A DNA stretch of 64,000 nt from Verrucomicrobiota bacterium (GTDB taxonomy: Bacteria > Verrucomicrobiota > Verrucomicrobiia > Limisphaerales > JACDHS01): NCBI GenBank assembly GCA_013820875.1, contig JACDHS010000005.1, positions 1 through 64,000 on the forward strand. Direction: 5' to 3'. This document shows, in pieces, positions 1-8,071 of the stretch; the stretch's first letter is position 1; the number at the start of each line of letters is the position of its first letter. The notes beneath the pieces were generated by a model. It made no database searches and was not told where the DNA came from. It saw only the letters and a program-made list of their open reading frames with translations. The position numbers and the translations under genes were made by a program.

Positions 1-371
1 CCGAATAGGAGTGCTTCGCACCGCGAATCTCGCGCTGCAGATACGACCGGCGTTTTGATTCTTGAACTAAGCGGCGGTAGACCAGCGGAAGTTATAACTT
101 ACCGATTTCACCCAAAACCCTTTGCTTTGAGGATTTTGTCTGCTTTTTCCATTTACCGAACACGCTCCCACATTAACCAATGCGTTTTGCGGACAGGCTT
201 TAATTAGCGAGGTGTCCCTCTTATTCGGGTTCTGGAGATTAGGATAAGGGCGAGCCAACACATTAAATCCATTCAGGAATTACTTTTGGGAATCGCTATC
301 GAATACCGCATACAAAATGAATCCGTTTCTGGAATAGCCACTGCGGAAAAGAATTCCTAATCTCTCAAGCA
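1..371. other. Left-edge region with no supported gene
   Basis: No reading frame here looks like a protein. A 64-codon minus-strand frame (67-261) has no recognisable domain, signal peptide or ribosome binding site. No tRNA-like T-arm or strong hairpin was found. The region may hold the 3' tail of something lying outside the window and the promoter of the gene that starts at 372. Confidence 0.5.
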
Positions 372-1745
372 GTGAAACTGCGCTGGCGAATTGCGATTGG
401 AGTTCTGGGAGTCTTCCTTCTCTTCGGGTTGTCTCACTTTATCTTCAACAAATCCAGCCAGACCGAACTCGAAAAATATAAAGCCGAACTGCGTGGCAAC
501 GGTGAGAAACTGACGCTTGCGGAAGTTTTGCCAGAGAGGGGAACTAACGAGGCTGCTCTGGAAGATTTTGTGGCTGTCGTGGGAAGCTTTCAGAATACAG
601 CATCCAAACCGTGGGATTTGCCTTGGTTCGAGTATGCAAGTGCAGGAGAGGTCGTCCCGCTTCTAGGGCAATCTACACGCTCCTCTGCGCGTTCTAGTTT
701 AGATGCTGTTTTGGCTGACCTGCGAACATTCAAAAATTCCTTCGAAGACTTGCATGGCCTGGCCAAAAATCTTGAGTTAAACCCGACTTGGGACACCGCC
801 GATCCATATGTATCTTCGGCGCCTCTCTACGTCGCGAAGCGAACATCAGCACAATGGCTTGGCGCTGCCGCAATTGCAGAAATGCACGCAGGCAATTCAG
901 AAGCTGCAATCGAACATCTACTCGCGCTGATCAACCTGTCGCGTTTTTATGAAAATGACTTTTCTTTAGCTCACCAGATGATTCGGCAAGCAGTCGCCAC
1001 ACTCGGGTTCCATACTACCTGGCAGGTTTTACATTCCTACTCGACCAATTGCTCTGAGGCAGATTTGAAGAAGCTTCAACATCGCTGGGAATCGTTTGAA
1101 ATCATTGCGATGATGGAACACAGCTTTATCTCTGAGCGCGCACGTTTCCTTCATCACATGGATTTGAGCCGCAGCACGCCACCAAGCGGGATAGACGACT
1201 ATCTTTGGCAATCACTCACCCAAAATGAAAACGAACTTCTGTATCTCAGCTTTCTCCAGTCCATCATCGAAGGACTACGAAGCGTAAAAACCAACAAGCC
1301 ATGGTCGGACAGTCACCAAAACCTGACTCAACACTTCTCATTAATCGAGCAGAAGACCGGCATCGTTGATCGAGTCCGCTATAGTTTAACCCTCATCGCG
1401 TTGCCTAACTTCAAGAAGTTACCACCCTCTTCCGTTCGCAATGAGACTTCCCGTCGCCTCACCGTCACAGCCATCGCGCTGAAGCGTTACCAAACAAGCA
1501 AAGGGAGGCTCCCATCCGACTTGAATGCCCTGATTCCAGAATTCATTACTGCTGTCCCAATCGATTGTATGGATGGAAAGCCACTGAAATATAAGCTGAA
1601 TCCTGACGGAACATTTCTGCTCTACTCTATTGGTGAAAATGGCAAAGATGATGGCGGTGATCCAACATCCGAGACGACCGGGACCACGCACGACCTTTGG
1701 AGCGGTCGGGACGCCGTCTGGCCGAAGCCTGCGAGCCTTGATTAA
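372..1745 (+). CDS. Membrane-anchored protein of unknown function, first copy of a tandem pair
   Basis: I do not recognise a named family. The 457-residue product has a basic N-terminus (KLRWR) and one hydrophobic segment at about residues 7-25, so it is probably anchored in the inner membrane with the rest outside the cytoplasm. The middle is helical and has no visible motif. The C-terminal part (about 370-440) has a pattern reminiscent of the C-terminus of type II secretion pseudopilin-like proteins in Verrucomicrobia: 'ALKRYQTSKGRLPSDL', then 'PIDCMDGKPLKY', then a DDGGDP ending. The start is GTG at 372, chosen because the neighbouring paralogue begins with the same residues. The gene is followed 3 bases later by that paralogue, so the pair is probably co-transcribed. 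Confidence 0.8.
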   Translation: MKLRWRIAIGVLGVFLLFGLSHFIFNKSSQTELEKYKAELRGNGEKLTLAEVLPERGTNEAALEDFVAVVGSFQNTASKPWDLPWFEYASAGEVVPLLGQSTRSSARSSLDAVLADLRTFKNSFEDLHGLAKNLELNPTWDTADPYVSSAPLYVAKRTSAQWLGAAAIAEMHAGNSEAAIEHLLALINLSRFYENDFSLAHQMIRQAVATLGFHTTWQVLHSYSTNCSEADLKKLQHRWESFEIIAMMEHSFISERARFLHHMDLSRSTPPSGIDDYLWQSLTQNENELLYLSFLQSIIEGLRSVKTNKPWSDSHQNLTQHFSLIEQKTGIVDRVRYSLTLIALPNFKKLPPSSVRNETSRRLTVTAIALKRYQTSKGRLPSDLNALIPEFITAVPIDCMDGKPLKYKLNPDGTFLLYSIGENGKDDGGDPTSETTGTTHDLWSGRDAVWPKPASLD

Positions 1746-1748
1746 AAC

Positions 1749-3230
1749 GTGATGAAACTGCGCTGGCGAATTGCGATTGGTTTTCTGGGAGTCTTCCTTC
1801 TCCTCGCGTTGGCTCTCTTTATCTTCAACAAATCCAGCCAATCCGAACTCGAAAAGTATAAAGCCGAACTCCGCGCCCAGGGCGAGAAACTAACGTTTGC
1901 GGAACTGCTGCCTCCTTACGATGGCTCTTATGATCGGTTACAGGTCTTCATGGAAGCTGCCAGGCGGCTGAATCATCCAACTTTCACTCCAGGTGTGATT
2001 GATTGGATTCATTCAAAGACAGGTGGAGTCGCACAGGTCATTTCCTTGCAAACGAACATTCCAACGCTTGTGGGTGTCTCTGGAAATCCTTCAGCAAACT
2101 TTGTTGCGTGGGAAACCGCAGTTCAGGCTCTTGATGCTCACGCCGCCGATCTCGCTGCCATCCGCTCTTTTCTACAAAACCCACCGAGTCGGCTCAACGT
2201 CAGTTATGATGACCCGCTAGCTCCCTCCGCGAACTGTTTTGTAGAAAAGCGCTGGGCTGCTCAATGGTTGAGTGGATCGGTTTTGCTGCGTCTCCACTCC
2301 AACAAAATGGAGAAAGCGATAGAAGATCTGCGCCTCATATTTGCATTGGCTGAGGTTCATTCTGAAGATCCGACGATTGTGAACCAGATGGTTCGGGTGG
2401 CGATTGTTGGGTTGGGTTGCCCAGTCGCATGGGAGCTTCTTGCGCACGAGACGGTTCCTGCTGAACCAGAGCTAAAGTCTTTGCAGGACGCCATCTCGAA
2501 AATTGATTTACTGGACGCCATTGAAAAAGGAATGGTCGGAGAACGAAACCTTGCACTGCGGGCGTTCGAGTTTAGCCGAAAAGAGAGCGACAATTTTTCC
2601 AAGACGGTCTTTGCGTTCACGCAATTCGAACTAATCAACGGCGCCTTCCCCTCTCCAACAGCGCCGACGGCAGGTGACCGCCTGGTTGGTTATGCGTGGC
2701 GCAACATAGTGGCAGACGGGGATGAGTTATTCTATTTACGATTCATGCAACAACACTTGGAAACGGTTCGGTCTTTCAGAGCAGAACAGAACTTTTCCGA
2801 AACAGATCTTCTCCTGGCCAGGAATCAATCAGAGGTACAAAGGGTTTTAAAGTCCTCGCGCCGAGTCCGGTATCCATTATCCGCACTGGCCATTCAGAGC
2901 TTGATCCGAGCTCACCAGACCTGCGCCAGAAACGAAACGTTCCGTCGAATGACCGTGACCGCCATCGCCCTCAAACGCCACGAACTGCGTCATGGAAAAT
3001 TTCCACCCGACTTAACCACCTTGGTTCCCGACTTCATTGCCTCCGTCCCGATCGATTGCATGGATGGCAAGCCGTTGAAATATAGACTGAATCCCGACGG
3101 AACATTTCTGCTCTATTCCGTGGGTGAAGATGGCAAAGACGACGGTGGCGATCCCACATCGCAAAACAATGTGGACCAGCACAGTCTCTGGACCGGACGC
3201 GACGCGGTCTGGCCCACGCCCGCGCGTTAA
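1749..3230 (+). CDS. Membrane-anchored protein of unknown function, second copy of a tandem pair
   Basis: This is a 493-residue paralogue of the upstream gene, starting 3 bases after its stop. A GTG at 1749 is followed at once by an ATG at 1752, and the ATG aligns exactly with the start of the first copy. The first 50 or so residues (KLRWRIAIG, hydrophobic anchor, FNKSSQ, ELEKYKAEL) and the last 80 or so (RRMTVTAIALKR, PIDCMDGKPLKY, DDGGDPTS) are close to copy one. The central 300 residues have diverged strongly and are slightly longer. This suggests an old tandem duplication whose anchor and C-terminal cap are constrained and whose middle is free to change. No function can be assigned. Confidence 0.8.
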   Translation: MMKLRWRIAIGFLGVFLLLALALFIFNKSSQSELEKYKAELRAQGEKLTFAELLPPYDGSYDRLQVFMEAARRLNHPTFTPGVIDWIHSKTGGVAQVISLQTNIPTLVGVSGNPSANFVAWETAVQALDAHAADLAAIRSFLQNPPSRLNVSYDDPLAPSANCFVEKRWAAQWLSGSVLLRLHSNKMEKAIEDLRLIFALAEVHSEDPTIVNQMVRVAIVGLGCPVAWELLAHETVPAEPELKSLQDAISKIDLLDAIEKGMVGERNLALRAFEFSRKESDNFSKTVFAFTQFELINGAFPSPTAPTAGDRLVGYAWRNIVADGDELFYLRFMQQHLETVRSFRAEQNFSETDLLLARNQSEVQRVLKSSRRVRYPLSALAIQSLIRAHQTCARNETFRRMTVTAIALKRHELRHGKFPPDLTTLVPDFIASVPIDCMDGKPLKYRLNPDGTFLLYSVGEDGKDDGGDPTSQNNVDQHSLWTGRDAVWPTPAR

Positions 3231-3231
3231 A

Positions 3232-3329
3232 GGGTTACATGGCTGAAGAAGTTACATGGTTGAATAGTTGCACAGTTGCATCGTCACGATTCCGCCGATG
3301 CAACGATGTAACCATTCAACGATGCAACA
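3232..3329. repeat. Degenerate palindromic 'gttgcat' tract
   Basis: Iterated variants of gttacatggttgaa and gttgcatcg run into their own reverse complements. For example, GTTGCATCG at 3275-3283 faces CGATGCAAC at 3296-3304. The tract lies just after the tandem pair, so it could fold as a transcription-ending hairpin. Related tracts occur at 7242-7322 and 40183-40204. Confidence 0.6.
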
Positions 3330-3585
3330 TCCCCTCACTTCCCTCCATTCTCCTTCGTCAACGTTAAGAAAAATATCAGGCGCAGACCTGCTTATTTACT
3401 GCATGAACCCGGAATCCAGATGACCACTTCACGCGCTCTTGTTCTGATTGATTGCTCACCGCTTTTGCCGAACCTGAATCCCCACTGAAATCGAGGGAGT
3501 TTCCCCGAAAGAATTTACAGGAGGAGCTACCAATTGTGACAGGGGCGCCGGTGCGTTAGGTAATGGAGACGCAAAGTGAAGTGCC

Positions 3586-3939
3586 ATGGATACTGTTACA
3601 CCAACGATAAAGAAGGAGCTGCAGGGCGGTTTCCGCTGGGCCGTCAGTATCGAAGGTTCATGCATCCCGCACCTTAATATCGATGAGTATCAATGGACAC
3701 AACACGACCAATATTGGCGAGAAGATTTCCAACTGCATCACGTCGGCAAAATTCATCGTGTTGGCATTTACGAACTGCAACGCGAGTCGAACGGCGATTT
3801 AAAACGCTCAGCGACACCCCTCGCTGATGATTACCGCAATTTTGATCCAAAGGGGGGACGATCCGGTCGGGAACTTCACGCCGGAACACCAACAGAAAAC
3901 CAAAAACAGAACACAAACCTATGCCATCTGCGAAACTAG
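3586..3939 (+). pseudogene. Remnant of a family-1-like glycoside hydrolase
   Basis: The 117-codon frame contains 'FRWAVSIEGSCIPHL' and then 'DEYQWTQHDQYWREDF'. This resembles the N-terminus of large GH1-like proteins (FxWAxxIExxxIPxx..DEYExxxHYxxWREDL) that are often found beside glycosyltransferases and UDP-galactopyranose mutase. After about residue 50 the similarity fades and the frame ends after 117 codons, against several hundred in intact members. The simplest reading is a truncated, decaying gene. It overlaps the next gene by 19 bases in another frame. The family match is from memory, so a short unrelated protein remains possible. Confidence 0.4.
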
Positions 3940-5120
3940 ATTATCCAATAATTGTCCATAGCCATCTCCGTTGGGATGGAGTCTGGCAGCGTCCGCAACA
4001 ATTTCTATCCCGTCTTTCAGTGAAGCATAGGGTGCTGTTTGCTGAAGGCCCTGTGCTGGTCGATGAGGAGATCACACCACGTTACGAACTCCATGAGGTT
4101 TCCGACTATCCGAACGTCACCGTTTTGCAGACCTACTTTCCGAAATCCCGCTTTCAAGATGGAGCATGGGTGGATGGGGAACGGCAACGCCTGCTCACCG
4201 AAGTCATCAACGGCCCTCTCGCCGGTGAATTCAACCATCCTGTGCAATGGTTTTATGACCCGATGGCAGCGCCCGCTTTCGTTGGGAAAATGAATGAGAG
4301 CGCCGTGGTCTATGACTGCATGGATCAACTCTCCCAATTTAAGTTTGCGCCGCCGGAGATCATCCACCGGGAACTTCACCTGTTGATGGATGCGGATGTT
4401 GTGTTCTGTGGAGGACGAAAACTATGGGAATCAAAGAGCGAACATAATCACAATTGCCATTTCTATGGCTGCGGCGTTGAAGTGGATCATTTTGGGAAAG
4501 CGCGCTCGGCAGAAACCCAAATTCCGAACGATGTGGATTTCGTGAATCGTCCCATCCTCGGCTATTTCGGCGTGGTGGATGAACGAATGGATTACGAACT
4601 GGTGGAGAAGTTGGCCGACGCAAACCCGAATTGGAACGTCGTGATTATCGGTCCCGTGTGCAAAGTGGACACCAACACCCTGCCCTGTCGTCCGAATTTA
4701 TATTGGGTGGGACGTCGCGAATATCCGCACCTGCCCGCCTACACGAAGGCGTTTGACGTCTGCCTGATGCCTTTCGCCTTGAATGAGGCCACTGAATATA
4801 TCAACCCGACGAAGGCCTTGGAATACATGGCCACCGGCCGGCAAATCGTTTCCACGGCTGTTCCGGATGTCGTTTCCAATTTCAACAAAGTCGTAATGGT
4901 CGCGGAGTCGCACCAGGAGTTTATCCAGTTCTGCAAAGACGCCGTCGCATCACCGAACGGCGACCTGATTGAAGCGGGATTGGCCATGGCCTGTGCCAAC
5001 ACATGGGACTGCATCGTTTCCAGGCTCGATGAGCATGTGCGCGAAGCGCTGAAGCGAAAAGCAACGCATCGCACACCAGCCAGGGAGACGGAAACCCTTG
5101 TAGCGGTTGAGACATTTTGA
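3921..5120 (+). CDS. Family-1-type glycosyltransferase
   Basis: The 399-residue product has the GT-B layout. The N-terminal half opens with 'HSHLRWDGVWQRPQQFLSRL' (about residues 12-31), a signature of glycosyltransferases that sit with UDP-galactopyranose mutase. The C-terminal nucleotide-sugar half carries 'NPTKALEYMATGRQIVSTAV' (about 294-313), matching the acidic/glycine donor-binding loop of GT4-like enzymes. It has no signal peptide, so it acts in the cytoplasm, probably adding a sugar (possibly galactofuranose) to a lipid-linked or surface glycan. The ATG at 3921 is the only sensible start. UDP-galactopyranose mutase follows 63 bases later on the same strand. The acceptor is unknown. 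Confidence 0.85.
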   Translation: MPSAKLDYPIIVHSHLRWDGVWQRPQQFLSRLSVKHRVLFAEGPVLVDEEITPRYELHEVSDYPNVTVLQTYFPKSRFQDGAWVDGERQRLLTEVINGPLAGEFNHPVQWFYDPMAAPAFVGKMNESAVVYDCMDQLSQFKFAPPEIIHRELHLLMDADVVFCGGRKLWESKSEHNHNCHFYGCGVEVDHFGKARSAETQIPNDVDFVNRPILGYFGVVDERMDYELVEKLADANPNWNVVIIGPVCKVDTNTLPCRPNLYWVGRREYPHLPAYTKAFDVCLMPFALNEATEYINPTKALEYMATGRQIVSTAVPDVVSNFNKVVMVAESHQEFIQFCKDAVASPNGDLIEAGLAMACANTWDCIVSRLDEHVREALKRKATHRTPARETETLVAVETF

Positions 5121-5183
5121 ATCACGAAGAGCTGAAACGAGCCACGAAAGAGGGTTCGGGAACATTTAACAGAAAGGCCCCGC

Positions 5184-6434
5184 ATGTATGACTATTTGAT
5201 CGTCGGAGCAGGATTCGCCGGAAGCACACTGGCTGAACGCATCGCCACTCAACTAAACAGGAAAGTATTGTTGGTGGACAAACGAATGCACATCGCCGGC
5301 AATGCTTACGATTGTTATGATAAGGAAGGCGTCCTGATCCACAAATATGGCCCGCACATTTTCCACACGAATTCGAGGCAGGTATTCGATCACTTGTCTC
5401 AGTTTACGAAATGGCGTCAGTATCAGCATAAGGTTCTTGCCTCTGTCGATGGAATGCTGGTGCCAATCCCGATCAATCTCGATACGATCAATACACTGTA
5501 CGGACTGAACCTCACTTCAATGGAAGTGGAGAAGTTCTTCGCATCTGTTGCGGAGAAAAAAGATTCGATTCGCACCTCTGAAGACGTCGTTGTCAGCAAA
5601 GTGGGTCGCGAACTCTACGAAAAGTTTTTTCGCGGTTATACCCGCAAACATTGGGGATTGGATCCATCAGAACTGGATGCTTCAGTCACGGCCCGCGTGC
5701 CGACCCGCATCAACCGGGATTGCCGCTACTTCACTGATTCCTACCAGGCAATGCCATTGCAGGGATACACCCGGATGTTTGAGAACGTGCTCGATCATAA
5801 GAATATTCATATTCTCCTGAACACCGATTATCGGGACGTGAAGGATTCGATAAAATATAAGCACCTGATTTTCACCGGACCCATTGATGAGTACTTTGAT
5901 TATCAGTTTGGCAAACTGCCCTACCGGTCATTGCAATTCCAATTCGAAACGCATGACAAAGAGGTTCACCAGCAGGCTCCGGTGATTAATTATCCAAACG
6001 ACTACGCCTACACGCGTGTCACGGAGTTCAAATATCTGACCGGCCAGAAGCATCATAAGACCACGCTGGTTTACGAGTTCTCGCAGGCCGACGGGGATCC
6101 TTATTATCCGATCCCGCGTCCGGAGAATGCGGAGCTCTATCGCAAGTATCAGGCTTTGGCGGCAGAACATCCGGATGTTCATTTCTGCGGTCGCCTCGGC
6201 ACTTACCGCTACTACAACATGGACCAGGTGGTTGCCCAGGCGTTGACCTTGTTCGCCAAAATCGCCGAGAAAGAGAAATCCGCCGGGTACCGTTCCAATC
6301 TCACCGTCAGCATGCCAGCGCATGTTGGAAATGGTAACGGCAATGGCAATGGGAGTGGAAACGGCAATGGCCTCAGCCGTAATGGAAATGGGAATGGAAA
6401 AACGAAGGAACGCACCGTTCTCAGCTCGTCGTAG
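5184..6434 (+). CDS. glf: UDP-galactopyranose mutase with an Asn-Gly tail
   Basis: This flavoenzyme interconverts UDP-galactopyranose and UDP-galactofuranose. The N-terminal FAD-binding Rossmann motif is 'VGAGFAGSTLAERIA' (about residues 7-21). 'GPHIFHTNS' (about 56-64) and 'KHWGLDPSELDASVTARVP' are typical of bacterial Glf. A purine-rich GAAAGG lies shortly before the ATG. The core (about 375 residues) has the usual family length. It is followed by an atypical low-complexity tail of about 30 residues, mostly alternating Gly and Asn, ending KTKERTVLSSS. The partner glycosyltransferase is immediately upstream, so the pair probably makes and uses UDP-galactofuranose. A strong hairpin terminator follows at 6465. 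Confidence 0.95.
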   Translation: MYDYLIVGAGFAGSTLAERIATQLNRKVLLVDKRMHIAGNAYDCYDKEGVLIHKYGPHIFHTNSRQVFDHLSQFTKWRQYQHKVLASVDGMLVPIPINLDTINTLYGLNLTSMEVEKFFASVAEKKDSIRTSEDVVVSKVGRELYEKFFRGYTRKHWGLDPSELDASVTARVPTRINRDCRYFTDSYQAMPLQGYTRMFENVLDHKNIHILLNTDYRDVKDSIKYKHLIFTGPIDEYFDYQFGKLPYRSLQFQFETHDKEVHQQAPVINYPNDYAYTRVTEFKYLTGQKHHKTTLVYEFSQADGDPYYPIPRPENAELYRKYQALAAEHPDVHFCGRLGTYRYYNMDQVVAQALTLFAKIAEKEKSAGYRSNLTVSMPAHVGNGNGNGNGSGNGNGLSRNGNGNGKTKERTVLSSS

Positions 6435-6464
6435 CAAGAAGCCGCGCAGTTTGGGTTCCGTGGC

Positions 6465-6502
6465 CAACCGCCCCCGAAAGAAACAACTTTTGGGGGCGGT
6501 TG
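6465..6502 (+). terminator. Rho-independent terminator after glf
   Basis: CAACCGCCCCCGAAA (6465-6479) pairs with TTTTGGGGGCGGTTG (6488-6502) through 15 positions, one of them G-U, with an 8-base loop. A short T-rich stretch (ctattttc) follows. It lies 30 bases beyond the glf stop and separates glf from the next small gene. Confidence 0.85.
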
Positions 6503-6528
6503 CTATTTTCCTGCTGCCTTCGCAAAAA

Positions 6529-6819
6529 ATGAAATCCCGCTCGCCACGGGGCCATTCCTACGATGACGAACTTCATGACATTCTCGTCGAACATTTCAGC
6601 GGCTACACGGTGACGACTGGAAACATCTCCGGATACTGGAAAGACGCACACGGACACGAACAATACGGTGAACATCGAGAATACCGGATCGCCTTCTCTG
6701 ATCCGGACGACATTTCCGCCCTGCAAGATTACATCTGCGGACTCGCCGCGGATATTGGAGAGGAAAGTGTTTACTGCGAAATCAATAACCAGGCCTGGCT
6801 GCTGCACAGTGAGAGGTGA
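6529..6819 (+). CDS. Small acidic cytoplasmic protein of unknown function
   Basis: I do not recognise the family. The 96-residue product is soluble and rich in Asp, Glu, His and Tyr. It has 'HSYDDELHDILVEHFSGYTV' near the start and 'DIGEESVYCEINNQAWLLHS' at the end. The open frame extends upstream into glf, but the ATG at 6529 is preferred because it lies after the glf terminator and begins where the sequence becomes protein-like. The gene converges with acpS, and the 30 bases between them hold a small hairpin. Confidence 0.6.
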   Translation: MKSRSPRGHSYDDELHDILVEHFSGYTVTTGNISGYWKDAHGHEQYGEHREYRIAFSDPDDISALQDYICGLAADIGEESVYCEINNQAWLLHSER

Positions 6820-6826
6820 TTATGGG

Positions 6827-6851
6827 AATTCGTTCATTTTCGGAACGAATT
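6827..6851. terminator. Small hairpin between convergent genes
   Basis: AATTCGTTC (6827-6835) pairs perfectly with GAACGAATT (6843-6851) around a 7-base loop. It fills the gap between a plus-strand gene and acpS and overlaps the acpS stop codon. No long T-tract follows on either strand, so it may be a weak bidirectional terminator. Confidence 0.35.
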
Positions 6852-7227
6852 ACCCCTCCAGGATCGCCATCGCCGTGGCGTGATGTTCGGTGTGGCTGAT
6901 GCTCAGGTGAACTATTTTCGCGCCGCGATGTTGGAGCAGCATGATGCCTTTCTCATGCAGAATAACGAACGGTTCTCCCGTCTTCTTCCGTCCCACCTCC
7001 ATATCTTGCCAGCCAAGCTCTGCGCCTATTCCGGTGCCAAAGGCTTTTGAGATCGCTTCCTTCGCGGCAAAGCGCGCTGCCAAAAACGGCGCGGGGTCAC
7101 GGTGAGAAATACAGTAGGCAATTTCAGAAGGGCAAAGGATCCGATTAAGAAAGCGTTCGCCGAATTTGTCGTAAGACGCTTTGATCCGCGAAACTTCGAT
7201 GATGTCAATGCCGGTGCCAAGGATCAT
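6850..7227 (-). CDS. acpS: Holo-[acyl-carrier-protein] synthase
   Basis: AcpS transfers 4'-phosphopantetheine from CoA to the serine of acyl carrier protein, which switches on fatty acid synthesis. At 125 residues it has the normal family length. 'GTGIDIIEVSRI' near the N-terminus carries the metal-binding Asp8. 'RFAAKEAISKAFGTGIG' (about 52-68) carries the conserved Glu57 and Lys. 'HLSISHTEHHATA' is the usual C-terminal signature. It lies downstream of pdxJ on the same strand, a common pairing in bacteria. The 95 bases between them hold a palindromic repeat tract, so expression may be partly uncoupled. Confidence 0.95.
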   Translation of the reverse strand: MILGTGIDIIEVSRIKASYDKFGERFLNRILCPSEIAYCISHRDPAPFLAARFAAKEAISKAFGTGIGAELGWQDMEVGRKKTGEPFVILHEKGIMLLQHRGAKIVHLSISHTEHHATAMAILEG

Positions 7228-7241
7228 GAGAGGTGTTTAAT

Positions 7242-7322
7242 AAAGGGTTGCATGGTTACATTGTTGCACGGTTGCCTCGTGGACTGCTTTCGAACCATGC
7301 GACCATGAAATGATTCCACCAT
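7242..7322. repeat. Degenerate palindromic 'gttgcat' tract between pdxJ and acpS
   Basis: The sequence gggttgcatggttacattgt and its partial reverse complements (ccatgcgaccatga, ccaccattcaaccc) form an imperfect hairpin. It belongs to the same loose family as the tract at 3232. It could act as an attenuator or processing site inside the operon. Confidence 0.5.
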
Positions 7323-8063
7323 TCAACCCAAATAATCACTCATCAACTCGAGCATTTCGCCCACGGCTTTGTCCAGTCCGACAAAAACAGAACGACTGAC
7401 AATGCTGTGTCCTATGTTTAACTCGACCAGATGCGGCACACGATAGAGGGTTTTCAAATTTTCGTAATTCAAGCCGTGCCCAGCGTTCACCTGCAATCCA
7501 AGTTCATGCGCCTGTTTCGCCGCGGAGATCAATCTATCCAACTCAATCTCCTGCCCTTTCTTATCGTGAAAATGTTCTGCAAAAGCGCCGGTATGCAGTT
7601 CGATAAACTGGCTTCCCGTTCGCGCGGAGGCCTCCACCTGGCGCGGATCGGGTGCGATGAACAAGCTCACTTCAATCCCGGCATCAGTCAGCTTCTTCCG
7701 GGTTTCAGTAAGTGCGGAAAGATTTGTGTCCACATCCAACCCACCTTCGGTGGTCACTTCCTGACGACGCTCGGGAACGAGGCAAACGATCTCCGGCTTT
7801 AACTTCAACGCGATCTCCACAATCTCCGGCGAATTCGCCATCTCGAAGTTCAAGCGCGTTTTGATTCGTTTCCGAAGTTCCCAAATGTCGCGATCCTGAA
7901 TATGCCGGCGGTCTTCGCGTAAATGAGCGGTGATGCCATGGCAACCTGCCCGTTCACAAACAAGCGCGGCGGCGACCGGATCCGGTTCCCCGTGGAGCAA
8001 ACCGCGATAGCGCGCTTCGCGAATGGTTGCGACGTGATCGATGTTCACTCCCAGCTTCAACAT
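7323..8063 (-). CDS. pdxJ: Pyridoxine 5'-phosphate synthase
   Basis: PdxJ condenses 3-amino-2-oxopropyl phosphate with 1-deoxy-D-xylulose 5-phosphate, the last ring-forming step of DXP-dependent vitamin B6 synthesis in the cytoplasm. The 246-residue TIM barrel has the family signatures in order: 'GVNIDHVATIREARY' near the start, 'GITAHLREDRRHI' (about 44-56), 'NFEMANSPEIV', 'ELHTGAFAEHF', 'VNAGHGLNY' and 'LNIGHSIVSRSVFVGL' near the end. The start lies 8 bases beyond the stop of the secreted-protein gene upstream. acpS follows. Confidence 0.96.
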   Translation of the reverse strand: MLKLGVNIDHVATIREARYRGLLHGEPDPVAAALVCERAGCHGITAHLREDRRHIQDRDIWELRKRIKTRLNFEMANSPEIVEIALKLKPEIVCLVPERRQEVTTEGGLDVDTNLSALTETRKKLTDAGIEVSLFIAPDPRQVEASARTGSQFIELHTGAFAEHFHDKKGQEIELDRLISAAKQAHELGLQVNAGHGLNYENLKTLYRVPHLVELNIGHSIVSRSVFVGLDKAVGEMLELMSDYLG

Positions 8064-8071
8064 AGATGACC

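Noticed and set aside
5928..6467. A 179-codon minus-strand frame over the glf tail
   Set aside because: It is composed mostly of the reverse of the Asn-Gly repeat and glf core, with no independent motif.
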